From contig CAZIUE010000005.1 of the NCBI GenBank assembly GCA_964542535.1, forward strand, positions 62,001 through 126,000: a stretch of 64,000 nt of DNA, written 5' to 3'. Positions 1 through 8,859 of the stretch are shown here, one piece after another. The translations under genes were made by a program, and so were the position numbers. The first letter of the stretch is position 1. Every line of letters starts with the position of its first letter. The DNA comes from Pseudopelobacter sp964542535 (lineage in GTDB: Bacteria > Desulfobacterota > Desulfuromonadia > Geobacterales > Pseudopelobacteraceae). Below the pieces are notes generated by a model, which saw nothing but the letters and a program-made list of their open reading frames with translations, made no database searches and was not told the DNA's origin.

Positions 1-864
1 CTCCAGGGGCCGCATGGCGTCTTCCGGAATCTCGAAGGTGGCCAGCACCTCGAAGGCCCGGGCTCCCACCGCCTCGATCAGGGCCTCGACCTCCTTGCCC
101 AGCAGGCCGAAGGTCTCGTAAAGGATGTGGCGGGCACGCCTGATCTTGTCCGCGTCCTGGGTACCGCAATGGAAGGAGGCCAGACAGTCGGCAACGCAGA
201 GGATGTCGTTCTGGCGCCGGTGCTGGTCCGGTACAGTCTCGGCCGAATGGTGGTATCTGATGGGGGCGTAGATCTCTTCGGGGATCTGCCAATTCTTGAG
301 CAGCGCCGCTCCCAGCTCCTGGTGACTGAACCCGAACACGCGGCGTTCGGCATCGCACAGGGGAACCCCCTCGTCTTTCCTGATCCGGAATACGCGCTGA
401 TACTCATCGGGGTCCCTGCCGTGCATGACCGGAATGCCGATGTCCTGGAGCAGGGCAATGACGAAGATGTCCCGGTCCGGAGCTCCCACCAGGGTGGCGA
501 TCAGTTCCGCAGCAACGGCGGCGGTCAGGGCCCGCCGCCAGAAGGTGGTCGTATCAAACGAGGACGACGGGACCAGCTGGAATTCCGTGACAATCACGAA
601 GGAGAGAGCAATGTTGGTGACGCTGTTGGAGCCCAGCAGGGCCAGCGCCCTCTCAATGCTGGTCACCCTGTTGCCGGGGGAGAAGAACGAAGAATTGGCG
701 GCCCGCAGCACCCGCGCCGTCAGGGCCGGGTCGGACTCGATCAGATAGGCCAGGTCCAGGAAGGTGAAGTCGTCCCGACGCACCTCTTCCAGAATCCTGA
801 CCGCGATCAGCGGCGGAGATGGGAGCCGAACCTTGCCGGAAATCAGATCCTGGACGGAATGCAT
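1..864 (-). CDS. HDOD-domain regulatory protein (3' end outside window)
   Basis: Translation on the minus strand from ATG at 864 stays open to the window edge (288 codons). A good ribosome site (GGAGGTAG) lies about 8 bases upstream. The first 215 or so residues look like an HDOD domain: a helical start (LISGKVRLPSPPLIAVRIL), the segment AANSSFF, and LLQDIGIPVM, where the HD metal pair of true HD-GYP proteins is degenerate (QD). HDOD proteins are signalling modules without known catalysis; many in this group carry a GGDEF or other output domain after the HDOD, but that part would lie outside the window. It follows cobA-hemD by 70 bases, so it may be co-transcribed with the haem genes, though a functional link is not shown. 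Confidence 0.8.
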   Translation of the reverse strand, partial: MHSVQDLISGKVRLPSPPLIAVRILEEVRRDDFTFLDLAYLIESDPALTARVLRAANSSFFSPGNRVTSIERALALLGSNSVTNIALSFVIVTEFQLVPSSSFDTTTFWRRALTAAVAAELIATLVGAPDRDIFVIALLQDIGIPVMHGRDPDEYQRVFRIRKDEGVPLCDAERRVFGFSHQELGAALLKNWQIPEEIYAPIRYHHSAETVPDQHRRQNDILCVADCLASFHCGTQDADKIRRARHILYETFGLLGKEVEALIEAVGARAFEVLATFEIPEDAMRPLE

Positions 865-934
865 GGGTACGCTACCTCCGCGTCGTTGCTGGATACTCAC
901 ACCGTTCCGGCCGCCCGGCGGCCGCTACGCTCAC

Positions 935-2464
935 TTACTGCGTCAGGAAGGCCTCGATGGCATCGGTCAGGGCCGCAAGGGTATATTCGGCCGGTTCGAC
1001 GTCCACCTTGAGCCCCAAAGCCCGACAGCTTCGCGACGTTACCGGCCCGATGGAGGCGATGGCCACCCCTTTGAGCATGTCCAGCATGCGGTCTTCTCCC
1101 AGCATGCTGGCAAGGTTGCGCACCGTGGACGACGAGGTGAAGGTAATGCAGTCCACCGAGCGTTTCTCCAGGGCAAACACCGCCTCGGCCGGCAGTCGTT
1201 CGGGAAGCACCGTGCGGTAGGCGATGGGCGCATCCACCCGTGCCCCCATGGCGGTCAGTTCCCGGGGGAGCAGGTCCCGTGCCCGGTCAGCGCAGGGATA
1301 GAGAATCCTGGCGCCCCGGATGTCCAGTCGGGAAAACTCGGCCACCACCCCCTCGGCCTTGTAGTCCCGGGAGACCATATCGGCCGTGATGCCGAACCCC
1401 TTGATTTTCTCGGCCGTCTTGGGTCCAACGGCGCAGACCCGGCACCCCGCCAGGGCCCGGGCGTCAAGGCCGAGGCTGTCCAGACGTCTGAAGAAGCAGC
1501 GCACCGCATTGGCCGAAGTGAGCACGATCCAATCGTAGGAGGAGAGCCCGCCCAGGGCCTCATCCAGCGGCTGCCACTGCTCCGGTTCCACCAGCCGGAT
1601 TGTGGGGCATTCGATCACCTCCGCGCCCCGCAGGGAGAGCATGCCGGAGAACTCCCCGGCCTGGACGGCGGCGCGGGTAACCATGATCCGCTTGCCGAAC
1701 AGCGGACGATCGTCGAACCAGGCCAGCCGGTCCCGCAGCCTGACCACATCCCCCACCACGGTTACCGCCGGCGGCTTGAAGGCGATCTTCTCGGCCCGGT
1801 CGGCGATGTCCGCCAGGGTGCCGGTCAGCACCTGCTGTTTCGGCGTGGTGCCCCAGCGCACCAGGGCCACCGGCGTCTCGGGTCCCTTGCCGTGCTTCAT
1901 CAGCCGCTCCATGTTGCGGCGCAGGGTGCTGACCCCCATGTAGAAGACCACCGTGCCGTTGCCATGGGAAATGCGCTCCCAGTCGATGGTGGACTCGTCC
2001 TTGTCCTTCCCCTCCTGTCCCGCCACCAGCGTGACCGAGGCAGTGTACTCCCGGTGTGTGAGGGGGATACCGGCATAGGCCGAGGCCCCCACCGCCGCGG
2101 TAACGCCCGGCACGATCTGGAACGGGACGCCCGCGTCGCGCAGGGCCTCGCACTCCTCTCCGCCCCGGCCAAACACGAAGGGGTCGCCCCCCTTGAGGCG
2201 CACCACGATCTTCCCCTCGAGCCCCTTGCGCACCAGCAGCGCATTGATCTCGTCCTGTCCCTGGTTGTGGCGGCCGCCGATTTTTCCGGCATAGATTCGC
2301 TCCGCCGATTCGGGAGCATGGCTGAGCAGCTGCTCGTTGGCCAGGTAATCGTACACCACCACCTGGGCCCGCCGCAGACACTCCACCCCGCGCAGGGTAA
2401 TCAGGCCCGGATCACCGGGGCCGGAACCCACAAGATAGACCACTCCCTTAGTAGCTGATTTCAC
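935..2464 (-). CDS. cobA-hemD: Uroporphyrinogen-III C-methyltransferase / uroporphyrinogen-III synthase fusion
   Basis: This 509-residue protein joins two tetrapyrrole enzymes. Residues about 8-248 are the SAM uroporphyrinogen methyltransferase (SUMT): VGSGPGDPG near residue 12, VVRLKGGDPFVFGRGGEE near 87, GVTAAVGASAYAGIPLTHR near 120. Residues about 255-509 are uroporphyrinogen-III synthase (HemD), which closes hydroxymethylbilane to uroporphyrinogen III. The fused protein would make the macrocycle and methylate it to precorrin-2. The start chosen is GTG at 2464, inside the end of hemC (17-base overlap), preceded by GGAGGAGGT; the reading frame is open further upstream but that part only mirrors hemC. 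The fusion is known in several anaerobes. Cytoplasmic. Confidence 0.95.
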   Translation of the reverse strand: MKSATKGVVYLVGSGPGDPGLITLRGVECLRRAQVVVYDYLANEQLLSHAPESAERIYAGKIGGRHNQGQDEINALLVRKGLEGKIVVRLKGGDPFVFGRGGEECEALRDAGVPFQIVPGVTAAVGASAYAGIPLTHREYTASVTLVAGQEGKDKDESTIDWERISHGNGTVVFYMGVSTLRRNMERLMKHGKGPETPVALVRWGTTPKQQVLTGTLADIADRAEKIAFKPPAVTVVGDVVRLRDRLAWFDDRPLFGKRIMVTRAAVQAGEFSGMLSLRGAEVIECPTIRLVEPEQWQPLDEALGGLSSYDWIVLTSANAVRCFFRRLDSLGLDARALAGCRVCAVGPKTAEKIKGFGITADMVSRDYKAEGVVAEFSRLDIRGARILYPCADRARDLLPRELTAMGARVDAPIAYRTVLPERLPAEAVFALEKRSVDCITFTSSSTVRNLASMLGEDRMLDMLKGVAIASIGPVTSRSCRALGLKVDVEPAEYTLAALTDAIEAFLTQ

Positions 2465-3386
2465 GCTGGTACACCTCCTCCAGAATTGCCCTGCCCCCCC
2501 GGGAGAGCAGGCGTTCGGCCAGTTCCTCCCCCAGTGCCTCGCACCGCTCCACCGGCCCCCGGATCTCGTCCCGTAGCGACTCCCGTCCATCCACGGAGGC
2601 GATGAAGGCGACCAGCCGCAGTTCGCCCCCCTGCACCACGGCATGGGCGGCGATGGGAACCTGACAGCTCCCCTGACAGCGCCTGAGCAGGGCACGTTCG
2701 GCCCGCACGGCATGGCTGGTATCGGCATGATCGAAAAACGCGATGGTATCGCGGACGATTGGGTCATCCAGGCGGCACTCGATCCCCAGGGCACCCTGGC
2801 CGATGGCCGGAATGGAGAGTTCCACATCGAGATACTCGGACACCCGGTCGGCGAGCCCCAACCGCTTGAGCCCCGCCGCGGCCAGAACAACCGCGTCCAA
2901 GCGCTCCTCCTCCAGTTTGCGGATGCGGGTTTCCACGTTGCCGCGGATCATCACCATCTCCAGGTCGGGGCGGACGTGCAGCAGCTGGGCCTGGCGACGC
3001 AGGGCGCTGGTGCCGATCCGGGCGCCCCGGGGCAGGCTGGAGAAGGGGACGCCGCGGGAGACCAGTGCGTCCCGGGGATCTTCCCGCTCGGTTATGCAGA
3101 AAAGCCCCAGTCCTTCGGGAAACTCGGTGGGAACGTCCTTCATGCTGTGCACGGCGATGTCGATCTCTCCCCGCAGCATGGCCTCCTCGATCTCCTTGAC
3201 GAACAGCCCCTTGCCCCCCACCTTGGCCAGGGGGACGTCCAGGATCCGGTCACCCATGGTCTTGATTTTGGTGAGGGTCACTTCCATAGCAGGATATCTC
3301 TTCTCAAGCTCGGATTTGACCCAGGCGGCCTGCCAGAGCGCCAGTTGGCTGGCGCGGGTGCCGATACGAAGCTGTCGGGGGGGCAT
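2448..3386 (-). CDS. hemC: Hydroxymethylbilane synthase (porphobilinogen deaminase)
   Basis: A 312-residue HemC, the normal family length. It polymerises four porphobilinogens to hydroxymethylbilane. The N-terminus LRIGTRASQLALWQA, the catalytic Asp84 in AVHSMKDVP, and Cys241 in QGSCQVPIAAHA, which holds the dipyrromethane cofactor, are all present. The ATG at 3386 is preferred over an upstream in-frame ATG at 3467 because homology begins at MPPRQLRIG and a GGGAGAAG site precedes it. Its 3' end overlaps cobA-hemD by 17 bases, suggesting translational coupling of consecutive pathway steps. Confidence 0.96.
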   Translation of the reverse strand: MPPRQLRIGTRASQLALWQAAWVKSELEKRYPAMEVTLTKIKTMGDRILDVPLAKVGGKGLFVKEIEEAMLRGEIDIAVHSMKDVPTEFPEGLGLFCITEREDPRDALVSRGVPFSSLPRGARIGTSALRRQAQLLHVRPDLEMVMIRGNVETRIRKLEEERLDAVVLAAAGLKRLGLADRVSEYLDVELSIPAIGQGALGIECRLDDPIVRDTIAFFDHADTSHAVRAERALLRRCQGSCQVPIAAHAVVQGGELRLVAFIASVDGRESLRDEIRGPVERCEALGEELAERLLSRGGRAILEEVYQREISY

Positions 3387-3495
3387 ACGTCTTCTCCCTC
3401 TGTCGTGTGAGATGCAAAACTGAAAACAATCCGGTGAGCCACGGAGGTCACAGAAAACCGCGGCCACATGGCTTTTGCCGGTAAACGCGGCGATC

Positions 3496-4188
3496 CTACA
3501 GGATGACCGGCAGCCGGTGTGTCAGGCGAATCTCCTGGGGGGTAACCTCGGCCCGGTAGGCCAGGGCCTCCACGCCGGCGGCCAGCGCCAGACGCAGCAA
3601 CCGCCCATACTCCGGGTCGATGGCGTCGGCCGGGGAGACGCTCTCCCCGTCGCCGCGCTGGACGGTGAAGAAGATCACCCCCCGGTCTCCCGCGGCAACC
3701 ACCCGCATCAGCTCCCGCAGATGTTTCTGGCCGCGGGTGGTGACGGCATCGGGAAAAAGCGCCCTCCCCCCCTCCACCAACGTGACATTCTTGACCTCCA
3801 CGTAGCAGCGGCCGGCCGGACCTTCCAGGAGCAGATCGATGCGGCTCCCCTGGCCGTAGGGGACCTCGGGACGGATAGCGTCGTACCCCCTGAGCTCGCC
3901 CACGATCCCCTCCTCGATGGCCTCCCGCGTCAGCCGGTTGGGCAATGCGGTGTTGATGCCGGCCCAACAGCCCTGGGACTCCACCAGTTCCCAGGTCAGG
4001 GGATAGGTCCGCCCCGGGTTCGGGCTGCGGGAGAGCAACACCCGGCTCCCGGGTTCCGCGCATCCCTTCATGCTGCCCGAGTTGGGACAGTGCACGGTCA
4101 CCAGGCCGCCCTCCTCCAGGATCACATCAGCCAGGAATCGCTTGTAGCGTCTGACCAGGGTCCCGGCCAGCAGCAGTGGGAGCCTCAC
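3496..4188 (-). CDS. sfsA: SfsA family protein (sugar fermentation stimulation protein)
   Basis: A 230-residue protein matching SfsA: VHCPNSGSMKGCAEPGSRV near the N-terminus, then EVPYGQGSRIDLLL, CYVEVKNVTL and FPDAVTTRGQKHLREL. The last motifs resemble a restriction-endonuclease-like nuclease fold (D...EVK). Its cellular role is poorly defined; the E. coli name comes from an effect on maltose metabolism. It starts at GTG 4188, overlapping the hemA stop by four bases (GTGA), so it is translationally coupled to hemA although it has no known role in haem synthesis. A 109-base gap separates it from hemC. Confidence 0.92.
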   Translation of the reverse strand: MRLPLLLAGTLVRRYKRFLADVILEEGGLVTVHCPNSGSMKGCAEPGSRVLLSRSPNPGRTYPLTWELVESQGCWAGINTALPNRLTREAIEEGIVGELRGYDAIRPEVPYGQGSRIDLLLEGPAGRCYVEVKNVTLVEGGRALFPDAVTTRGQKHLRELMRVVAAGDRGVIFFTVQRGDGESVSPADAIDPEYGRLLRLALAAGVEALAYRAEVTPQEIRLTHRLPVIL

Positions 4189-5495
4189 TCTTCCAGCTCC
4201 AGTTCATCCAGATCATCCTCTGTCTGGGGAGAGGTCTCCAGATCGAACAGCTGCCGCAAGGCATCGGCATACCGGTCGCCGCGCCCCCCCCGGCCGGCCT
4301 GTTTGAGCATGGCCGTGGGGGTATGCAGCAGCTTGTTCATGATGGAGAGGGTCATGATCTCCAACCGTTTCTCCGTCTCGGGTGAGAGGTCCCGCCAGCC
4401 GCTCAGGGTCTTCTCCAACTCGGCCCGCCTGATCTCCTCGAACCGGGCCCGCAGGGCAACGATGGTGGGAGTCGATTCCAGGGAGGAGAGCCACCGGTGG
4501 AACTGGCCGATCTCCTGCTCCACGATCTCCTCTCCCTTGGCCGCCTCCTGGGTGCGCTGGGCCATGTTGGCTTCGACGATCTCCCGCAGGTCGTCAACCG
4601 TGAAGAGGTAGGCGCTCTCCAGGTCGTTCACCCGGGGATCGATATCCCGCGGCACGGCGATATCGATGAAGAACATGGGCTTGAACTTGCGGCGCCGCAC
4701 CACTGCCTCAACCTCCCGCGGCCCGATGATGGTGTGGGGTGCTCCGGTTGAGGAGAGTACGATATCGGCCCGGTGCAGCTCCTGGAACAGCTCTTCGAAG
4801 GGTACCGCCTCGCCGCCGAATTCGTCTGCCAGGCGCCGGCCCCGCTCGAAGGTCCGGTTGGCCACCATCAGGCCGCTGGCACCGCTGCCGAGAAAATGCC
4901 TGGCGGCCAGCTCGCACATCTCGCCCGCGCCGATCAGCATGACCGTCTTGCCGGACAGGTCACCCAGGATCTTGCGGGCCAGTTCCACCGCGGCGAAGGC
5001 TACCGATACCGCCGAGGAGGCGATCCTGGTCTCCGTGCGCACCCGCTTGGCAACGGAAAAAGCCTTGTGCAGGAAGCGGTTCAGGATGATGCCCGCCGTC
5101 TTGTATTCCACGGAATGGCCGTAGGCAGCCTTGATCTGACCCAGGATCTGGGGTTCCCCCACCACCAGGGAGTCCAGACTGGACGCGACCCGGAACAGGT
5201 GGCGGATGGCAGCCTCGGAGTGATAGCCGTACAGGTGCTGTTCCAGCTCCTCCAGCGGCAGGCCATGGTGGTCGGCCAGGAAGCGCTTGACCCGGGCCAG
5301 GCCTCCGCCGATGTCGCGGGTCGTGGCATAGATCTCCACCCGGTTACAGGTGGAGACGATCAGTCCCTCGCTGATATCCTCCAGGCTGACCAGTTCCCGC
5401 AGCGGCTTTTCGATCAGGTTGGGCGGGAATGCCAGCCGCTCCCTGACCTCGACCGGAGCGGTCCTGTGGGAGAGGCCGACAACGATGATATTCAT
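4185..5495 (-). CDS. hemA: Glutamyl-tRNA reductase
   Basis: This 436-residue protein reduces glutamyl-tRNA to glutamate-1-semialdehyde, the first committed step of C5-pathway tetrapyrrole synthesis. The N-terminus MNIIVVGLSHRTAPVEVRER, the thioester Cys50 in IVSTCNRVEIY, the NADPH-binding VMLIGAGEMCELAARH near residue 185, and a helical dimerisation tail are all in place. The start is ATG 5495 with a GGAGG-rich stretch upstream. It follows the CcsA/HemX-like gene by 49 bases, a common arrangement where that membrane protein accompanies hemA. Confidence 0.97.
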   Translation of the reverse strand: MNIIVVGLSHRTAPVEVRERLAFPPNLIEKPLRELVSLEDISEGLIVSTCNRVEIYATTRDIGGGLARVKRFLADHHGLPLEELEQHLYGYHSEAAIRHLFRVASSLDSLVVGEPQILGQIKAAYGHSVEYKTAGIILNRFLHKAFSVAKRVRTETRIASSAVSVAFAAVELARKILGDLSGKTVMLIGAGEMCELAARHFLGSGASGLMVANRTFERGRRLADEFGGEAVPFEELFQELHRADIVLSSTGAPHTIIGPREVEAVVRRRKFKPMFFIDIAVPRDIDPRVNDLESAYLFTVDDLREIVEANMAQRTQEAAKGEEIVEQEIGQFHRWLSSLESTPTIVALRARFEEIRRAELEKTLSGWRDLSPETEKRLEIMTLSIMNKLLHTPTAMLKQAGRGGRGDRYADALRQLFDLETSPQTEDDLDELELEE

Positions 5496-5544
5496 TGCCC
5501 CGCGGCCCCCTCCGCGCCAGGCGCCGCCCGATGTGTCGGACAGG

Positions 5545-6351
5545 CTACCATGTGACGCTGTGCCTCATGCAAAAGAAGGTCACCAGAAGGACGATGAAGC
5601 CGAGGATGGAGAGCAGCGCCGCCCGTCGCCCCCGCCAGCCGGTGGTCAGGCGGCCGTGCAGCAGCGCGGCGTAGATGAACCAGGTGATCAGGGTCCAGAC
5701 CTGCTTCCGGTCGGACCAGTTCCAGTAGGCACCTCCCGTCTGCACCGACCAGACGGCGCCGGACATGATCGCCAGGGTCAATAGCGGGAATCCAATGGTC
5801 AGGCAGCGGTAACTGATGCCATCCATCACCTCCAGCGACGGCAGCTTGCGGAACAGGACTCCGAAGCGCTTGCGTTTCAGGAAGTGTTCCTGGAGCAGAT
5901 ACATGGCCGAGGTGGCAAAGGTAATAGTAAAAGCGGCATAGCTGGTGAACGCCAACAGGGCGTGGACCCAGAACCAGTTGCTGCGCAACAGGGGGGAAAC
6001 CTGCACGATGCCGTCCGGCAGGGCGCTGGAGGCGATGATGGCCATGAGCGCCAGGGGGGTTACGAAGGAGCCCAGTATGGCCAGCCGGTAGCCGCGTTCG
6101 AAGAGTATGAAGGCCCCCACGATGGCCAGACTGAAAAAGGAGAGCGACTCGTGCATGCTGGTCAGGGGCAACTGCCCGGTCAGCACGGCCCGGTGGATGG
6201 TGGAGAGCAGATGGGCGATGAAACCGGCCGAGATCAGCCTGTGGGCCCAGGCAGCCAGCAGGGGTGTGGTTCTGAGCAGGTAGGTCAGGTAGGCCAGCGT
6301 CGCTCCGCCGTACAGGACGAGGGTGCAGAAAAAAAAGAATTTGCTCATCAT
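5545..6351 (-). CDS. CcsA/HemX-like cytochrome c assembly membrane protein
   Basis: A 268-residue polytopic membrane protein with about eight hydrophobic segments. The C-terminal half carries a tryptophan-rich stretch, GGAYWNWSDRKQVWTLITW, resembling the WWD haem-handling loop of CcsA/CcmC/CcmF proteins. It belongs to the CytC_asm family, which also includes the HemX proteins found beside hemA in many bacteria. Its role may be haem export or cytochrome c maturation, or modulation of HemA level; the sequence alone does not decide. ATG 6351 or 6348 overlaps the stop of the precorrin-2 dehydrogenase gene (ATGATGA), so the two are coupled. Confidence 0.85.
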   Translation of the reverse strand: MMSKFFFFCTLVLYGGATLAYLTYLLRTTPLLAAWAHRLISAGFIAHLLSTIHRAVLTGQLPLTSMHESLSFFSLAIVGAFILFERGYRLAILGSFVTPLALMAIIASSALPDGIVQVSPLLRSNWFWVHALLAFTSYAAFTITFATSAMYLLQEHFLKRKRFGVLFRKLPSLEVMDGISYRCLTIGFPLLTLAIMSGAVWSVQTGGAYWNWSDRKQVWTLITWFIYAALLHGRLTTGWRGRRAALLSILGFIVLLVTFFCMRHSVTW

Positions 6352-6941
6352 GGAACATCCCCGTCAACGGCCAGCTCGCTCATCAGGCGTTCGGTCCGCA
6401 AACGCACAAGTTGCGCATTGTAGGTGCTGCCGTTCCCCTCCGTCAACAGCTTTTCGCGTTCCGCGGCCAGTCGTTCCAGGATCACGGCGTACTCCTCGCC
6501 GATCACCCCGGCGATACGGTCCCTGACCTGGACGGAAAAGGCGGGGCAGCGTCCGCCGCTGGAAACGGCGATTTCCAGGTCCCCCCGCCGCAGGATGGCC
6601 GGAAAGGTGCAGTTCCCCAGCCGGGGCGCATCGGCCACGGCCACCATGATGCCCCGCTCCCGGGCATCACCGGCCACCCTGGCGTTGACCTCCCGCTTAT
6701 CGCTGGCGGCCACCGCCAGGAAGACCCCGTCCAGGTCGGCCGGGACATAGGCGGCGGCCCGTACGAAGATGGCCCCGGAATGTCGCAGAGCGTCCATCCC
6801 CTCGGCCAGGGTCGGCGCCACCACCCGCACGCACGCCCCTGCCGCCAGGAGGGTCTTCACCTTGCGCAGCGCCACGGCGCCTCCACCCACCACCAGAGCG
6901 GTGCGATCCTGAATATCGATGTTGAGGGTAAGAAAAGGCAT
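6348..6941 (-). CDS. Precorrin-2 dehydrogenase (sirohaem synthase N-terminal type)
   Basis: A 197-residue protein like the N-terminal module of CysG and like Met8/SirC. It oxidises precorrin-2 to sirohydrochlorin with NAD and may also chelate iron. An NAD-binding ALVVGGGAVALRK lies at residues 15-27. Asp104 in AVADAPRLGN matches the catalytic aspartate of CysG, and Ser128 in AVSSGGRCPAF matches its regulatory serine. The start at ATG 6941 is chosen because homology begins there (MPFLTLNIDIQDR). It is the first gene of the minus-strand tetrapyrrole operon and acts directly on the product of the CobA half encoded downstream. Confidence 0.9.
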   Translation of the reverse strand: MPFLTLNIDIQDRTALVVGGGAVALRKVKTLLAAGACVRVVAPTLAEGMDALRHSGAIFVRAAAYVPADLDGVFLAVAASDKREVNARVAGDARERGIMVAVADAPRLGNCTFPAILRRGDLEIAVSSGGRCPAFSVQVRDRIAGVIGEEYAVILERLAAEREKLLTEGNGSTYNAQLVRLRTERLMSELAVDGDVP

Positions 6942-7047
6942 GTCCTGCTGCTCCGTGCACGAGTGTCCCGCCGCGGTAGAATAGCCTCTTTTCGCGAATG
7001 TTTCAACAAAACCGGTGGCGGAGTTTGGACTTGATTTTTTCCCGACC

Positions 7048-7056
7048 TGGTATATC
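7048..7056 (+). promoter_or_regulatory. Candidate extended -10 promoter for trxA
   Basis: The sequence TGGTATATC, an extended -10 element, lies about 40 bases before the trxA start. A weak -35 (TTGGAC at 7025-7030) is 20 bases away, longer than ideal. Prediction by eye only. Confidence 0.35.
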
Positions 7057-7096
7057 ATTCACACACTTCAAACCTATCCAAAGGAGACAAACGTCT

Positions 7097-7426
7097 ATGG
7101 CCAGCGACAAGGTATGTGCATTCAACGACGCCAATTTCGACCGGGACGTGCTGCAGTCCGACCTGCCGGTTCTGGTTGATTTCTGGGCCACCTGGTGCTC
7201 CCCCTGCAAGGCGATCGCCCCCCTGATCGATACCGTGGCCGATGAGTACGCCGGCAAACTCAAGGTCGGCAAGGTCAATGTGGACGAGAATCCCTCCACC
7301 CCGGGCAAATACGGCGTACGCGGCATTCCGACCCTGGTGCTGTTCAAGGACGGCGTCGTGGTTGACCAGGTGGTCGGCGCCATCCCCAAATCCCAGCTGG
7401 AAGCCCTGATCGCCAAGGCATTCTGA
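7097..7426 (+). CDS. trxA: Thioredoxin
   Basis: A 109-residue cytoplasmic thioredoxin that reduces protein disulphides. The redox site is WCSPCK with Cys34 and Cys37; most thioredoxins have WCGPC, so the Ser in the dipeptide may shift the redox potential. The cis-proline region GIPTLVLF and the FDRDVL...VLVDFWA fold segments are typical. ATG 7097 is used because AAGGAG at 7081-7086 precedes it and homology starts at MASDKV. The next gene begins within its stop codon (TGATG), so the two thioredoxin-fold proteins are translationally coupled. Confidence 0.95.
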   Translation: MASDKVCAFNDANFDRDVLQSDLPVLVDFWATWCSPCKAIAPLIDTVADEYAGKLKVGKVNVDENPSTPGKYGVRGIPTLVLFKDGVVVDQVVGAIPKSQLEALIAKAF

Positions 7427-7938
7427 TGGGTATGGGAGTACTCCGCCGTCATGGCGCGGCGCTGCTGCTCCTGTTGCTGCTCTTTCCGGCCAGTTCGCGG
7501 GCACTGCCACTGGTAGGCCGGCCATGCCCCCCCTTCCGGGCGGTCACCACCACCGGCCAGGAGCTGTCGCTGGACAGCTTTCGCGGTCAGGTGCTGCTTC
7601 TGGACGTCTTCGCCAGTTGGAGCGCTCCCTGCCACTCCTCGGTGCCCCACGTCGTTGAGATGAGCCGCAAGTACGGCAGGCAGGGACTGCAGGTGCTGGG
7701 GCTGACCGTGGAGGACGAGGAAGACCTGGCCTTCAGATTCTTCGTGAATCAGCAGCAAATCGGCTACCCGGTGGCAACGGCAAGCCAGACGTTACAGTCG
7801 GCCTTCGGCATCCGCTCGGTTCCGGTTATCCTGGTGATCGACGGCAGAGGGGTGGTGCGGCAGCTCTTCCAGGGCTTCAGCGTGGAAACCGGCCGCTCCA
7901 TGGAACATCTCATCAGAACGCTGCTGGCGGAGCAGTAG
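7426..7938 (+). CDS. Secreted TlpA/ResA-like thioredoxin-fold protein with altered active site
   Basis: This 170-residue protein has a hydrophobic signal or anchor segment (residues 9-26, ending ASSRA) followed by a peroxiredoxin/TlpA-type domain. The usual WCxxC motif reads WSAPCHSS (residues 65-72): the first, nucleophilic cysteine is Ser66 and only Cys69 remains. A cis-proline segment, RSVPVILVID, is intact. A single-cysteine form cannot do normal dithiol exchange alone, so it may be a peroxidase-like, mixed-disulphide or binding protein. Cys34 near the N-terminus is a possible partner. It is coupled to trxA (TGATG). Confidence 0.8.
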   Translation: MGMGVLRRHGAALLLLLLLFPASSRALPLVGRPCPPFRAVTTTGQELSLDSFRGQVLLLDVFASWSAPCHSSVPHVVEMSRKYGRQGLQVLGLTVEDEEDLAFRFFVNQQQIGYPVATASQTLQSAFGIRSVPVILVIDGRGVVRQLFQGFSVETGRSMEHLIRTLLAEQ

Positions 7939-7953
7939 CCCCACAGCCGGGTC

Positions 7954-8688
7954 TCAGTAGCGCACACCCATCAGACAGAGTCCGCAGGCCGGCGCCGTAA
8001 CGCCGGCCTGTTGTCTGTCCGGGTTCTCCAACAACCGGCTGACCCGCTCCGGTTTGAACCGGCCCCGCCCCACATCCACCAGGGTGCCCGCCATGATCCG
8101 CACCATGTTCTTCAGGAATCCCTCCCCGACCACATCGATAACGACCATCCCCCCCTCGCGGGAAACAGTCACGGAATCGACCCGCCGCAGCGTGCTCTTC
8201 GCGGCGCAGTTGGAAGCGCGGAAGGCGGCGAAGTCGTGGCGCCCCACGAAGTGACGTGCAGCCTGCCCCATGGCGTGCAGGTCCAGCGGCTCGCGCACGT
8301 GCCAGCTGAACAGACGCCGCAGGGGAGAGCGCACCGGCGCGTTGTGGATGCTGTAGCGGTACCACTTGGATCGAGCATCCTGGATCGGCCTGAAATCGAC
8401 CGCCACCTCCTCGGCGGAAAGAATGGCAATATCGTCGGGGAGGAAGCGGTTGGCACCCCCCACGAACGCCTGCACGGGCAGTTCCCGGGTGGTGGTGAAG
8501 GCAGCGACCATGGCACGGGCATGCACCCCGGCATCGGTGCGTCCCGAGGAGCGCAGCCGCACATTCTCTCCCAGCAGCTTCAGCAATGCCTCTTCGATCA
8601 CCTGCTGTACGGCCAGGCCGTTGGGCTGGACCTGCCAGCCGGCGTAGGCGGTACCGTCGTACTCTATGGTCAGTTTGATAGTGCGCAT
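7954..8688 (-). CDS. truA: tRNA pseudouridine(38-40) synthase TruA
   Basis: This 244-residue enzyme converts uridines 38-40 of the tRNA anticodon arm to pseudouridine. The catalytic Asp52 lies in SSGRTDAGVHA; IEYDGTAYAGWQ at the N-terminus and GEGFLKNMVRIMAGTLVDVG near the C-terminus are family signatures. The start at ATG 8688 fits the usual length; the frame is open upstream to 8766 but that part has no homology. It converges on the preceding plus-strand gene with only 15 bases between the stop codons. Confidence 0.96.
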   Translation of the reverse strand: MRTIKLTIEYDGTAYAGWQVQPNGLAVQQVIEEALLKLLGENVRLRSSGRTDAGVHARAMVAAFTTTRELPVQAFVGGANRFLPDDIAILSAEEVAVDFRPIQDARSKWYRYSIHNAPVRSPLRRLFSWHVREPLDLHAMGQAARHFVGRHDFAAFRASNCAAKSTLRRVDSVTVSREGGMVVIDVVGEGFLKNMVRIMAGTLVDVGRGRFKPERVSRLLENPDRQQAGVTAPACGLCLMGVRY

Positions 8689-8859
8689 GGGGCTGCTCTT
8701 TCCTGCACTGTGCTGTCTAAAAAAACAGATGATTTCAACCAGAGGCACAAGGATCACCGAAAGCACCTGACATTACGGGGGCGCCGTCGGCTGCCAAAGA
8801 ACCGGCTTCGTGTGGCTACAGCTTTTACATTCATGTATCCAAAAGCGGCAGGTAACCAC

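Noticed and set aside
764..2458. Long plus-strand open frame (564 codons) opposite cobA-hemD
   Set aside because: It is antisense to a fully conserved enzyme and its translation is low-complexity Gly/His/Arg/Pro typical of GC-rich shadow frames.
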